Source: Marinobacterium sedimentorum
GTDB taxonomy: Bacteria > Pseudomonadota > Gammaproteobacteria > Pseudomonadales > Balneatricaceae
Assembly: GCF_024267675.1 (NCBI RefSeq)
Contig: NZ_JALDYX010000012.1
Coordinates: 60,866 to 124,865 of the forward strand
Length of the DNA stretch: 64,000 nucleotides
Direction of reading: 5' to 3'
The translations under genes and the position numbers were made by a program. The notes below the pieces were generated by a model. That model saw only the letters and a program-made list of their open reading frames with translations. It was not told where the DNA came from and searched no databases. Shown piece by piece: positions 48,162 through 57,276 of this stretch (within the stretch, counting starts at the first letter, position 1; the number at the start of each line of letters is the position of its first letter).

Positions 48162-48737
48162 ATGAACGAAAAGACGACAAAATTGAGTGCCGATCAGGTA
48201 CGTGCGCTGACCGAGCGCTGGGTTGAGGTCATGGTGGTGGGGGAGAATCTGTGCCCCTTTGCCGCTGCTGTCCTCAAGCGTGAGCAGCTGCGCTTCGCCG
48301 TTTCACAGGCAGGCAGCGCCGAGGCCGTGACCCGCGATTTCCTGCAGGAACTGGCCCTGATCCAGCAGGCGCCGGAAGATGAGATCGCCACCACGCTGCT
48401 GATCCTGCCCGCAGCCCTGGGTGACTTCTACGACTATCTGGATGTGCTGGCGCAGTGCGAGACGCTGATCGCCGAAGCCGGGCTGGAGGGGGTGTTTCAG
48501 CTGGCCAGCTTCCATCCGCGCTATCGCTTTGGTGGCGTGCCGCCGGACGATATCAGCCACTGGACCAACCGCTCACCCTATCCGATGTTTCACCTGCTGC
48601 GTGAAGGCCAGATGAGCCGCGTGCTGGCACACTATCCCGACCCGGATGCCATTCCCGAACGCAATATTGCGCACCTGCGGGCCCTGGGCCGCGACGGGCT
48701 TATCCGGCTCTTCCCGCCTTTCGCCGACTACTGCTGA
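48162..48737 (+). CDS. DUF1415 family protein
   Basis: This 191-residue cytoplasmic protein of unknown function has the family blocks GENLCPFAAAVLKREQ, FQLASFHPRYRFGGVPPDDI and WTNRSPYPMFHLLRE. It is divergent from ubiC. An inverted repeat lies behind it. Confidence 0.88.
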   Translation: MNEKTTKLSADQVRALTERWVEVMVVGENLCPFAAAVLKREQLRFAVSQAGSAEAVTRDFLQELALIQQAPEDEIATTLLILPAALGDFYDYLDVLAQCETLIAEAGLEGVFQLASFHPRYRFGGVPPDDISHWTNRSPYPMFHLLREGQMSRVLAHYPDPDAIPERNIAHLRALGRDGLIRLFPPFADYC

Positions 48738-48762
48738 TACCTGCCAGACAACGGCCTAGCGA

Positions 48763-48798
48763 CAATGGCCGCGGAGCTTTAGGCTGCCGCGGCCATTG
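48763..48798. terminator. Hairpin between DUF1415 and phoU
   Basis: CAATGGCCGCGG pairs perfectly with CCGCGGCCATTG over a 12-nt loop, between convergent genes. There is no T-run. Confidence 0.65.
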
Positions 48799-48834
48799 CA
48801 GGTGTGCCCGTTGCATGCGGCGTGGCAACGCGAC

Positions 48835-49587
48835 TCAGGCGTCGTCGTCGTCGTCCGGGGTATCGGTTTCTTCACGCACGGTGCGGCGCATTTCCTGCAA
48901 GCTCTGGTGGCGCACGTCTGTGCCGCTGACCAGATAGACCAGATGCTCAGCCAGGTTGCAGACGTGATCGCCGATACGCTCGAGCGAGCGCAGCACCCAG
49001 ATCACATTCAGCACGCTGCTGATGGAGCGCGGATCTTCCATCATGTAGGTGGCCAGCGAGCGCATGGCGGAACGGTATTCCTGGTCCACGGCCTTGTCCT
49101 GCTTGGCAACCTGGTAGGCCAGGTTGATATCGCTGCGGGCAAAGGCGGTGAGGACATCGCGCACCATGACGCGTACCAGGCTGCCGATATGGCGAATCTC
49201 CTGGTAGCCGCGGGGAGACTCGCCGCCCTTGACCAGCTCAATGGCCTGACGCGAGATGCGGGTCGCCTCGTCGCCGATGCGCTCCAGATCCACCACCGCC
49301 CGCGAGATCGCCATGATCATGCGCAGGTCGCTGGCGGCGGGCTGACGGCGGGCTATGATGCGCGTGCAGTGCTCGTCGATCATCAGTTCCATGTCGTTGG
49401 TCTGCTTGTCGCCGCGCAGTGCGCGTTCGGCCAGATCGCTGTCGCCGTTCAGCAGGGCTTCGATGCTGTCCTGCACCTGGCGCTCCACCAGCCCGCCCAT
49501 GGTCAGCAGTTCGGTACGGATCTGCTCCAGATCTTCGTTGAACTGCTGGGAAATGTGAGTGCTGTAGCCGTCTTTTTCATATTCCAC
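48835..49587 (-). CDS. phoU: Phosphate-specific transport regulator PhoU
   Basis: This 250-residue protein with two three-helix PhoU domains has conserved E/D-rich metal motifs (ERIGDEATRIS and ERIGDHVCNLAEHLVYL). PhoU links Pst to PhoR and restrains PhoB signalling. GTG start with GGAGA upstream. It is last in pstCAB-phoU. A REP-like palindrome sits between it and pstB. Confidence 0.96.
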   Translation of the reverse strand: MEYEKDGYSTHISQQFNEDLEQIRTELLTMGGLVERQVQDSIEALLNGDSDLAERALRGDKQTNDMELMIDEHCTRIIARRQPAASDLRMIMAISRAVVDLERIGDEATRISRQAIELVKGGESPRGYQEIRHIGSLVRVMVRDVLTAFARSDINLAYQVAKQDKAVDQEYRSAMRSLATYMMEDPRSISSVLNVIWVLRSLERIGDHVCNLAEHLVYLVSGTDVRHQSLQEMRRTVREETDTPDDDDDA

Positions 49588-49637
49588 GGTGTCGTTCTCC
49601 GTAGCGGTTATTCGGGGTATCGCGTCTTGGCAGGCAA

Positions 49638-49689
49638 GCAGCCTTTCGGACTTTTCCGCAGTAGATCAGTGGTAAGCCCGACAGGCTGC
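49638..49689. repeat. REP-like palindromic element, family B (copy 2)
   Basis: GCAGCCTTTCGG and CCGACAGGCTGC (one mismatch) span 52 bp, the same length as the copy at 43533-43584. It is placed between pstB and phoU, where it could modulate the mRNA. Confidence 0.82.
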
Positions 49690-49698
49690 AAGGCTGCA

Positions 49699-50532
49699 TC
49701 AGCCGTAGCGGCCGGTGATGTAGTCTTCGGTCTGCTTCTGCACCGGTTTGGTAAAGAGGGTGTCCGTGACGCCAAACTCGATCAGGTCGCCCATGTACAT
49801 GAAGGCCGTGTAGTCGGACACACGGGCCGCCTGCTGCATGTTGTGGGTAACGATGGCGATGGTGAAGTCCTTTTTCAGCGCATGGATCAGTTCCTCGATC
49901 TTCAGGGTAGAGATCGGGTCCAGTGCCGATGCCGGCTCGTCGAGCAGCAGGACTTCGGGCTTCACGGCGATGGTGCGGGCGATGACCAGACGCTGCTGCT
50001 GACCACCGGACATGCCCAAAGCGCTTTCGTGCAAACGATCCTTGACCTCGTCCCAGAGGGCGGCGGAGCGCAGCGCCCATTCGACGGTGTCATCAATCAG
50101 GCGCTTCTTCTTCAGGCCCTGAATGCGCAGGCCGTAAGCCACGTTTTCGTAGATGGACTTGGGGAAGGGGTTGGGCTTCTGGAATACCATGCCAACGCGA
50201 CGGCGCAGCTCGGCGACATCCACGCCACGGCCGTAGATGTTGTTGTCGTCCAGCAGTATCTCGCCGTCGATCTGGCAGCCGTCCACCAGGTCGTTCATGC
50301 GGTTGAAGCAGCGCAGCAGTGTCGATTTGCCGCAGCCTGACGGGCCTATAAAGGCGGTAACCCGGTTCTTCGGAATCTGCATGTTGATGCCGTGCAGCGC
50401 TTCCTTGTCGCCGTAGCGCAGGCGCAGGTCATTTACCCTGAGGGTGATTTCCTCATCGTCCATGTTCAGTACACGGGGGTCGCGCCTGAGCGAGGAAATG
50501 TCGATCGCATGGGTTTTCATATTGCTAGTCAT
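49699..50532 (-). CDS. pstB: Phosphate ABC transporter ATPase PstB
   Basis: This 277-residue ABC ATPase has Walker [10 protein letters not shown], the Q-loop in [16 protein letters not shown], signature MSGGQQQRL and Walker [17 protein letters not shown]. It powers high-affinity phosphate uptake. It lies 38 bp after pstA. Confidence 0.97.
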   Translation of the reverse strand: MTSNMKTHAIDISSLRRDPRVLNMDDEEITLRVNDLRLRYGDKEALHGINMQIPKNRVTAFIGPSGCGKSTLLRCFNRMNDLVDGCQIDGEILLDDNNIYGRGVDVAELRRRVGMVFQKPNPFPKSIYENVAYGLRIQGLKKKRLIDDTVEWALRSAALWDEVKDRLHESALGMSGGQQQRLVIARTIAVKPEVLLLDEPASALDPISTLKIEELIHALKKDFTIAIVTHNMQQAARVSDYTAFMYMGDLIEFGVTDTLFTKPVQKQTEDYITGRYG

Positions 50533-50570
50533 GTCTCAAACCTTTGTTAAGTCAGCACGTCAGGCCAGCG

Positions 50571-52262
50571 TTACATTTCAAGCGCTTTGTATTTCTCGCG
50601 CAGATGGTTGCGAATCGCGATGGCCGAGAGGTTCAGCAGGGCGATTACAACCACCAGCAGCAGCGCTGTGGCATAAACCAGCGGACGGGCCGCTTCCACG
50701 TTCGGGCTCTGGAAACCCACATCATAGATGTGGAAGCCCAGGTGCATGAATTTCTGATCCAGATGCAGGTACGGGTAGTTCATGTCCAGCGGCAGGCTGG
50801 GCGCCAGCTTGACGACACCGACCAGCATCAGCGGCGCCACTTCACCGGCGGCGCGGGCAATGGCCAGGATAACACCGGTCATGATGGCGGGGCTTGCCAT
50901 GGGCAGCACCACCTTCCACAGCGTTTCGGCCTTGGTGGCGCCCAGTGCCAGCGAGCCTTCACGCACGGCGCGGGGGATACGGCTCAGACCTTCCTCGGTG
51001 GCGACGATGACCACCGGTACCGTCAGCAGCGCCAGGGTCAGTGAGGCCCACATCAGGCCGCCGGTGCCAAAGGTTGGCGACGGCTTGGCTTCAGGGAAGA
51101 AGAGGTCATCGATGCTGCCCCCCAGGAAGTAGACGAAAAAGCCCAGGCCGAACACACCGTAGACGATGGAGGGTACACCGGCCAGGTTGTTGACGGCGAT
51201 GCGCAGCACGCGGGTGGTGAAGCCCTGGCGGGCATACTCGCGCAGGTAAACCGCTGCGATAACGCCGAACGGTGTCACCATCACGGACATCAGCAGTACC
51301 ATCATCACGGTACCGTAGATGGCCGGGAAGATGCCGCCCTCGGTGTTGGCTTCACGGGGATCATCGGCGATGAATTCCCAGATCTTGGCCAGGTAGTGCA
51401 TGATCTTGTTGCCGATGTTCATGCTGTTGGGCAGGAAGGCGCGCACAACCTTGGACAGCTGTACTTCGACGCTGCGACCGTCGGCCACTTCGGCCACGAA
51501 GCTGTCGCGATTCAGCGCATTGCTCAGCTCCAGCAGCTGCACCTGCAGGACGTCGTACTCGGCATTGAGCTCGCTGCGGCGGTCTTCGATGTCGGCATAG
51601 GGCTGCGGATCGGTGACGTTTTTCAGCTCCAGCGAACGCTGCTTCAGGCGCAGGCGCTCCAGTTCATAGTTGATGGAACCTATAGCGCCTTGCTGGATAT
51701 CCTCAATCTGGGCATGCAGATCCTGGGCACGGTTGATGCGACGCTGAAAGTCCTGCCAGAGCGCATCATATTCCGGGCCCGGGGCGTAGCCGTCATGCTG
51801 GGCGACCAGCTCGCCGTCCTGTTTGAGGGCCTGCAGGTAACCGTAGAGGTTGCCCCATTCGCGTCGCTCGGCGACAAACATCATCGCCGGATAACTGCGG
51901 TCGGTCACGCTGTCGTCCAGCGCCCAGACAAAGTCGGCGCCGGTGATATCGCGGTTACCGACCTTGAACAGGTCGCGTTGCATGTGGTCGACGCCGGCAG
52001 GCACATCGACGCCGGAACCGCGCAGCTGGGCGGCGGGAACAAGCTCGGACTCCACCAGCTCGCCCACCAGAACGGAGCGTTGTCCGTTCTGTTCGTAGCT
52101 GGCGCTGAGCACGTCGGCGGGCCAGAAGTGACCCAGGCCGCGCACGGCGATCAGCGACAGCAGGCCCAGTACCATGATGATACAGATGGCCACGGCGCCG
52201 GCATTGAGCCAGACCCAGGGGGAGCCGGAACGGGTCCAGTCGGAAACGGAAATTCTCATCAC
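50571..52262 (-). CDS. pstA: Phosphate ABC transporter permease PstA (extended form)
   Basis: This 563-residue protein is about twice the length of Escherichia coli PstA. One helix (about residues 19-41) is followed by a large soluble periplasmic segment to about residue 310, helix-rich with heptad-like runs, and then the usual permease core with the EAA loop (EGLSRIPRAVREGSLALGAT). This extended type is typical of several marine gammaproteobacteria and pseudomonads. The N-terminal part may be the DUF3333 domain. Confidence 0.93.
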   Translation of the reverse strand: MMRISVSDWTRSGSPWVWLNAGAVAICIIMVLGLLSLIAVRGLGHFWPADVLSASYEQNGQRSVLVGELVESELVPAAQLRGSGVDVPAGVDHMQRDLFKVGNRDITGADFVWALDDSVTDRSYPAMMFVAERREWGNLYGYLQALKQDGELVAQHDGYAPGPEYDALWQDFQRRINRAQDLHAQIEDIQQGAIGSINYELERLRLKQRSLELKNVTDPQPYADIEDRRSELNAEYDVLQVQLLELSNALNRDSFVAEVADGRSVEVQLSKVVRAFLPNSMNIGNKIMHYLAKIWEFIADDPREANTEGGIFPAIYGTVMMVLLMSVMVTPFGVIAAVYLREYARQGFTTRVLRIAVNNLAGVPSIVYGVFGLGFFVYFLGGSIDDLFFPEAKPSPTFGTGGLMWASLTLALLTVPVVIVATEEGLSRIPRAVREGSLALGATKAETLWKVVLPMASPAIMTGVILAIARAAGEVAPLMLVGVVKLAPSLPLDMNYPYLHLDQKFMHLGFHIYDVGFQSPNVEAARPLVYATALLLVVVIALLNLSAIAIRNHLREKYKALEM

Positions 52263-52282
52263 ATTAATCCTCAGTCACCCGG

Positions 52283-54559
52283 TTACAGAGAGCCATATTT
52301 CTGGCGCAGATGCTGGCGAATGCTCTCGGCCAGGGTGTTCACCACAAAGGTGAACATGAACAGTACGAAGGCGGCCAGGAACAGGATGCGGAAATGGGTG
52401 CTGCCGACTTCCGACTCTGGCATTTCCACCGCGATATTGGCGGCCAGGGTACGCATGCCCTCAAAGATGTTCACATCCATGATCGGGGTGTTGCCGGTGG
52501 CCATGAGTACGATCATGGTTTCACCCACCGCACGGCCCATGCCGATCATCACCGCCGAGAAGATACCAGGGCTGGCAGTCGGCATGACTACGCGCACCAG
52601 CGTCTGCCAGGGCGTTGCACCCAGTGCCAGCGAGCCGTAGCTCAGGCTCTTGGGCACCGCGAAGATGGCGTCCTCGGTGATCGAGAAGATGGTCGGGATC
52701 ACGGCAAAGCCCATGGCGATCCCCACCACCAGAGCGTTGCGCTGGTCGTAGCTGATGCCCATGGTCTGGCTGACCCACAGGCGCAGGTCGCCGCCAAACA
52801 GCAGGTTTTCAAGCGGGCCTGCGAGGGCAAAGCTGAGCCAGGTTGCCAGCATCACCACCGGAATAAGCAGGGCTGCATCCCAGCCATCGGGCAGCATGAA
52901 GCGGATGCGATTGGGCAGTTGCGCCCAGCCAAAGGCGAAGGCCAGGATCGATGCCGGGATCACCAGCAGAATCAGGAAGACCGCGGCCAGATTGAGCTCT
53001 ATAAAAGGCGCTAGCCAAAGACCGGCCAGAAAGCCCAGAATGACCGTTGGCAGCGCTTCCATCAGCTCGATCACGGGTTTTACCTTGCGGCGCAGTCCCG
53101 GTGCCATGAAGTAGGCGGTGTAGATGGCACCGCAGATGGCCAGCGGAGTTGCCAGCAGCATGGCGTAGAAGGCGGCCTTGAGGGTACCGAACGCCAGTGG
53201 CATCAGGCTGTACTTGGGCTCGAAGTCGTTGTTGGCGGCGGAAGACTGCCATACGTAGGCCGGTTCCTCATAGCCCTCATACCAGACCTTGTCCCAGAGC
53301 GCGCTCCAGGAAATGTCAGGGTGCTCGTTGTGGATGGCCCAGAAGCTCAGGGTGTCGTTGCGTTCCAGCAGCATGGCGTTGGAGCGCGGTGCATAGGCGA
53401 TCTGGTCGGCGGGGCCGTCGAGCAGCTTTTCGCTCAGCACAGTACGCTGCGCGGTGGTATTGAACAGTTTCAGGGTGCCTTCGCTGTCCAGGGTGGCAAA
53501 GCCCTTGCGGCGATGTTCGGTGGTGAAGCTCGACAGGGTGCCGCCATCGGTGTCAAAGCTGCGAATGGGGGTCAGCTGCCAGCTGCCCTGCTCATCACGC
53601 ACCAGGAACCACTGGGAAACGCGGCCCTTGCTGTCGGCCAGCATCAGCGAGTTGCCGCCCAGCAGCAGTTCAAACGCCTCTATGTCGCCGTTGGTGGCGT
53701 TGATGATCTGGGTGATGCTGGCGTCATTCGGAGCCTGCAGATCGGACACTGCGAGCTTGCCGCCCTGGGCGGCGATCAGCAGCCAGCGACGGTCCGGCAT
53801 CAGCAACAGTTTGGTCGCCTTGACGTTGGGTTGCGCCAGGCCTGTGGTCTCGATGCTGGTTTCCACTTCACCACTGAGGAAATTCTCGCTCAGCTCGACA
53901 TCGGTGCGGGTCAGGCTGCTGGCGTTGCCGCCGATCAGGCGCCAGTTGTCGCCATCACCATTAACCGTCAGCAATTCCAGCGGGCTGTCACCCAGGGGAA
54001 TGGGGTCGGTGCCCAGCGGGTAGGACAGCTCCGGCGACAGTACGCGCACGCCATCGGGGTAGGAGGCCTTGTAATCGTGGCGCACTACCAGGGCCTTGCC
54101 GTTGCTCAGACCCAGCGCAAACAGGCGGCGGGCGTCGGAGATCAGCGCAAAGCTACTGATGGATACGCCTGCGGGGAGGTTCAGCGACTGCTGCCTGACG
54201 ATATCGCCGCTGCGGGTGTCGAAGAAGATCGCTTCTGCCGCATCGGTCAGACGCAGGCCGATTTCTGCCTGCTCTTCCATGGCCAGATACAGTGTCTTGC
54301 CCTGGCCCGGCAGCGCGTAGGGGCTGACGACCTGGCCGTTCTGCTGCCAGGGCTCGACGGTGGCGGAACGAAACAGGGGCATTACTTCATACAGCAGATA
54401 GAAAAAAATCAGCAGAATAGCGACGATAACGCTGATGCCGCCGATGCCGATCCCCACGGTCGCAGCCTTGTCCTTGAACGCACGCATCTTGCGCTTGCGC
54501 CTGGCGGAGGGCGTATTGAAGTCGAGCTCGGGTACGCTAACTGTGGCTTCGTTGCTCAT
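52283..54559 (-). CDS. pstC: Phosphate ABC transporter permease PstC (extended form)
   Basis: This 758-residue protein is far longer than the ~320 residues of the classical PstC. After a first helix (about residues 35-58) there is a periplasmic insertion of nearly 400 residues with repeated beta-propeller-like WRLIGG, WLLIAAQGGKLAVSD and GFATLDSEGTLKLFN stretches. The permease core then follows, with ALPTVILGFLAGLWLAP and the EAA-like loop. The insertion may interact with PstS or the extended PstA. A Pho box lies in its leader. Confidence 0.93.
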   Translation of the reverse strand: MSNEATVSVPELDFNTPSARRKRKMRAFKDKAATVGIGIGGISVIVAILLIFFYLLYEVMPLFRSATVEPWQQNGQVVSPYALPGQGKTLYLAMEEQAEIGLRLTDAAEAIFFDTRSGDIVRQQSLNLPAGVSISSFALISDARRLFALGLSNGKALVVRHDYKASYPDGVRVLSPELSYPLGTDPIPLGDSPLELLTVNGDGDNWRLIGGNASSLTRTDVELSENFLSGEVETSIETTGLAQPNVKATKLLLMPDRRWLLIAAQGGKLAVSDLQAPNDASITQIINATNGDIEAFELLLGGNSLMLADSKGRVSQWFLVRDEQGSWQLTPIRSFDTDGGTLSSFTTEHRRKGFATLDSEGTLKLFNTTAQRTVLSEKLLDGPADQIAYAPRSNAMLLERNDTLSFWAIHNEHPDISWSALWDKVWYEGYEEPAYVWQSSAANNDFEPKYSLMPLAFGTLKAAFYAMLLATPLAICGAIYTAYFMAPGLRRKVKPVIELMEALPTVILGFLAGLWLAPFIELNLAAVFLILLVIPASILAFAFGWAQLPNRIRFMLPDGWDAALLIPVVMLATWLSFALAGPLENLLFGGDLRLWVSQTMGISYDQRNALVVGIAMGFAVIPTIFSITEDAIFAVPKSLSYGSLALGATPWQTLVRVVMPTASPGIFSAVMIGMGRAVGETMIVLMATGNTPIMDVNIFEGMRTLAANIAVEMPESEVGSTHFRILFLAAFVLFMFTFVVNTLAESIRQHLRQKYGSL

Positions 54560-54597
54560 GACACTCGGTTCCCGGAAGTCCTGAATATACGGCGGCT

Positions 54598-54630
54598 ACA
54601 ATAATGCAGTTATATGACGCTTTTGTTACA
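54598..54630 (-). promoter_or_regulatory. Pho box promoter of pstC
   Basis: On the minus strand TGTAAC-AAAAG-CGTCAT (54614-54630) has 11-bp periodicity, with -10 TATTGT (54598-54603) exactly 10 bp downstream. Confidence 0.65.
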
Positions 54631-54644
54631 AGCCGCGAACAATA

Positions 54645-54680
54645 AAATGCAGGGATGCTGTTGCCAGCACCCCTGCATTT
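54645..54680 (-). terminator. Terminator or attenuator between pstS and pstC
   Basis: A 16-bp stem with one mismatch (AAATGCAGGGGTGCTG / CAGCATCCCTGCATTT) closes on GCAA and runs into TATTG on the minus strand. It would uncouple high-level pstS transcription from pstCAB. Confidence 0.75.
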
Positions 54681-54735
54681 CGTAACACTTTACATCTCTC
54701 CGGCAACGGCTTCGAACCGGCGGGGTGAGGCGGTG

Positions 54736-55707
54736 TTACAGGCCCAGATCAGCCATCTGTTTTTCAACAACCTTGGCGGGCAGCGGGATGTAACCGTCTT
54801 TCACGACCACTTCCTGACCGGTTGTGGACAGCACCAGCTTGAGGAACTCGCGCTCCAGCGGCTGCAACTCGGTGCCAGGCTTCTTGTTGATGTAAACGTA
54901 GAGAGAGCGCGCCAGCGGGTACTTGCCGGTAATGGCGTTTTCCGGAGTCGCTTCAACGAATTCTTCACCGGCCTTCCTGGACAGCGGCAGGGCGCGAACG
55001 GAGGCGGTCTTGTAGCCGATACCGGAGTAGCCCAGGCCGTTCAGCGAAGTGGAGACAGACTGCACGACAGAGGCAGAGCCCGGCTGTTCGTTAACGTTGT
55101 TGCGGAAGTCGCCCTTGCACAGCGCTTTTTCCTTGAAGTAGCCGTAGGTGCCGGATACGGAGTTGCGACCAAATAGCTGGATGCTCTTGTCGGCCAGAGT
55201 ACCGCCCAGGCCCAGTTCGCCCCAGTTGGTGACGTCGCCAGTGGCGCCGCACTTGCGGGTAGACGAGAACACGGCGTCAACCTGATCGATGCTCATGCCG
55301 GCAATGGGGTTGTCCTTGTGAGCGAACACGGCCAGGGCGTCGATGGCCACGGCCACGGCGGTCGGCTTGTAGCCGTACTTTTGCTCGAAGGATTCCAGCT
55401 CCTTGTCTTTCATCTTGCGGGACATGGGGCCTATGTTGGAGGTGCCTTCAGTCAGGGCTGGCGGAGCCGTGGAGGAGCCGGCGGCCTGGATCTGGATGTT
55501 GACGTTGGGGTACAGACGCTTGAACTCTTCAGCCCACAGGGTCATCAGGTTGGCCAGGGTATCGGAACCGACGCTGGACAGGTTGCCTGAAACGCCAGAC
55601 GCCTTTTCGTAGGTCGGCAGGTTGGCGTCCAGCAGGTCGGAAGCGTTGGCCGTCAGGCAGGTTGCCGAGATGGCAACGGCTGAGATCAGCTTTTTCATCG
55701 GTGTCAT
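54736..55707 (-). CDS. pstS: Phosphate ABC transporter substrate-binding protein PstS
   Basis: This 323-residue periplasmic phosphate-binding protein has a Sec signal peptide (about residues 1-22) and the PstS-type [21 protein letters not shown] phosphate loop region, [20 protein letters not shown] and [13 protein letters not shown] blocks. The first ATG (55707) has AGGAGC 8 bp upstream. It is the first gene of the pst cluster, under a clear Pho box. Confidence 0.95.
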   Translation of the reverse strand: MTPMKKLISAVAISATCLTANASDLLDANLPTYEKASGVSGNLSSVGSDTLANLMTLWAEEFKRLYPNVNIQIQAAGSSTAPPALTEGTSNIGPMSRKMKDKELESFEQKYGYKPTAVAVAIDALAVFAHKDNPIAGMSIDQVDAVFSSTRKCGATGDVTNWGELGLGGTLADKSIQLFGRNSVSGTYGYFKEKALCKGDFRNNVNEQPGSASVVQSVSTSLNGLGYSGIGYKTASVRALPLSRKAGEEFVEATPENAITGKYPLARSLYVYINKKPGTELQPLEREFLKLVLSTTGQEVVVKDGYIPLPAKVVEKQMADLGL

Positions 55708-55757
55708 GGTTAGCTCCTGAAGCGTTAGTAATAGTCAGCGTTCTGTTGTTGGACGTC

Positions 55758-55790
55758 ACTATAGGGCTGATCTGTGACACTAATGTGACA
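55758..55790 (-). promoter_or_regulatory. Pho box promoter of pstS
   Basis: On the minus strand TGTCAC-ATTAG-TGTCAC (55774-55790) is a perfect pair of half-sites at 11-bp spacing, with -10 TATAGT (55758-55763) exactly 10 bp downstream. Confidence 0.88.
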
Positions 55791-55921
55791 AGGTGACGGG
55801 GCAGACGCTTTGCAGCCAGGGTGGCTGGCGCACCCTGGTGCTGGCGCGTACAGGTAGTGATTTGTGCACCTGCGAAGATTACACTCTGTACATCTAAAAT
55901 TTTCAGGTTGGAAGACAACTC

Positions 55922-56320
55922 ATGTCATTGAATGAAGAACAAGAGCCCAAACCCGAGGGCGAGCTGAGTCTCAAGTTGCCCGCCAGCAGTCAGGCAACCA
56001 ACATGTTTGGCGACGTCTACGGCGGCTGGGTAGTGGCACGGGCGGTTGAAGCGGCGGAAATCCGTGCAGCCAAGATCGCCGAAGGCCGGATTGCCACCGT
56101 ATCGGTCGGCAGCATGGATTTCCTGTCGCCCGTGCTGGTGGGCACCATCCTCAGTTTCTATACCCGGGTGATTGAATTGGGCAACAGTTCGGCCCGTATC
56201 GGGGTTGAAGTCTGGGGCCGCTGTCCGGATGGCCGGGAACCGCGCAAAGTCACCGAGACCGAGTGTGTTCAGGTCGCCATTGACCAGGACGGACACATCC
56301 GGCTGCTGCCAGCGCAGTAA
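55922..56320 (+). CDS. Acyl-CoA thioesterase (YciA-like hotdog)
   Basis: This 132-residue hotdog-fold protein has the family stretch TNMFGDVYGGWVVARAVEAAE with the catalytic Asp, and SVGSMDFLSPVLVGTILSFY. It hydrolyses acyl-CoA thioesters; chain preference is not predictable. It has a typical length and stands alone, divergent from pstS. Confidence 0.88.
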   Translation: MSLNEEQEPKPEGELSLKLPASSQATNMFGDVYGGWVVARAVEAAEIRAAKIAEGRIATVSVGSMDFLSPVLVGTILSFYTRVIELGNSSARIGVEVWGRCPDGREPRKVTETECVQVAIDQDGHIRLLPAQ

Positions 56321-56396
56321 AGTCGGGCGTCTCTGAACGGAAATCGGGTTTGTTGGACAAACCCGCTCCGGCCTGCCATACAAGGAACAGCAGCAG

Positions 56397-57251
56397 ATGC
56401 GGCGCGTAAAATTGCTAAAAATGGGACTCTCGACGTTGCTTGGGTGGCGACGTCAGGGATATTTTCTGCCCTACCGTTATGCCGACCAGCTGGCACCGGC
56501 CAGCGAACCCTATCCGGTGCTGGAGGCTTTGCTGGATGGTTACCGCGATGACTTCAGCCGTCTGTTACTGCAGCTGGAAGCCTTCAGGGGCGAATTGCAG
56601 GGCTTTCGCGCCGCCCGCCCCCCGCTGCCGCGCTGGGAGCAGAGCTGGTTTCCACGGCTTGATGGCGCCATGGCCTACGGTCTGACCCGGATTGCCCGTC
56701 CGCGAATGATTATCGAGGTGGGATCAGGCCACTCCACGCGGTTCTTTGTTAAAGCCTGCCAGGACGAGGGGCTGAGCACCGAACTGATCTGCATCGACCC
56801 CGCGCCGCGGGCGGACCTGGCCCAGCTGGATGTGACGCTGCAGCGCACGCCGGTACAACAGGCGGATCTGGCACTGTTTGAGCGCCTGCAGGCGGGGGAT
56901 ATGCTCTTTATTGATTCCAGTCATCTGCTGCTGCCTGGCAGTGATGTCGACTGGCTGCTGAACCGGGTCTGGCCGCTGCTTGCCGCCGGCGTGCTGGTGC
57001 ACTTTCATGACATTCTGCTGCCCGACGACTACCCCGAGCAGTGGCGCTGGCGCGGTTACAACGAACAGCAGGCGGTGGCGGTATTGCTCAGTAGCGGCGC
57101 CGCCACACCGCTCTGGTCCAGCCATTACGCTGCCCGTCGCATGCAGTCCCAGTTGCAGCACAGCGTTGTGGCGCGCCTGCCGATGCCGGCGGAGGCCCTG
57201 GAAACCAGCCTGTGGCTGCGCAAGGTCACACCGGCGCTGGGCACTATGTAG
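56397..57251 (+). CDS. SAM-dependent methyltransferase-like protein
   Basis: This 284-residue protein contains a class I Rossmann fold of the Methyltransf_24 type: IIEVGSGHSTRFFVKACQDEG as motif I, ICIDPAPR, DMLFIDSSHLLLPGSDVDWL and HFHDILLPDDYPEQW. The last two resemble cephalosporin-hydroxylase/methyltransferase relatives. Substrate unknown. Convergent with uvrD. Confidence 0.8.
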   Translation: MRRVKLLKMGLSTLLGWRRQGYFLPYRYADQLAPASEPYPVLEALLDGYRDDFSRLLLQLEAFRGELQGFRAARPPLPRWEQSWFPRLDGAMAYGLTRIARPRMIIEVGSGHSTRFFVKACQDEGLSTELICIDPAPRADLAQLDVTLQRTPVQQADLALFERLQAGDMLFIDSSHLLLPGSDVDWLLNRVWPLLAAGVLVHFHDILLPDDYPEQWRWRGYNEQQAVAVLLSSGAATPLWSSHYAARRMQSQLQHSVVARLPMPAEALETSLWLRKVTPALGTM

Positions 57252-57276
57252 GACGCAGCGCGGAAGACTGTGTTTC

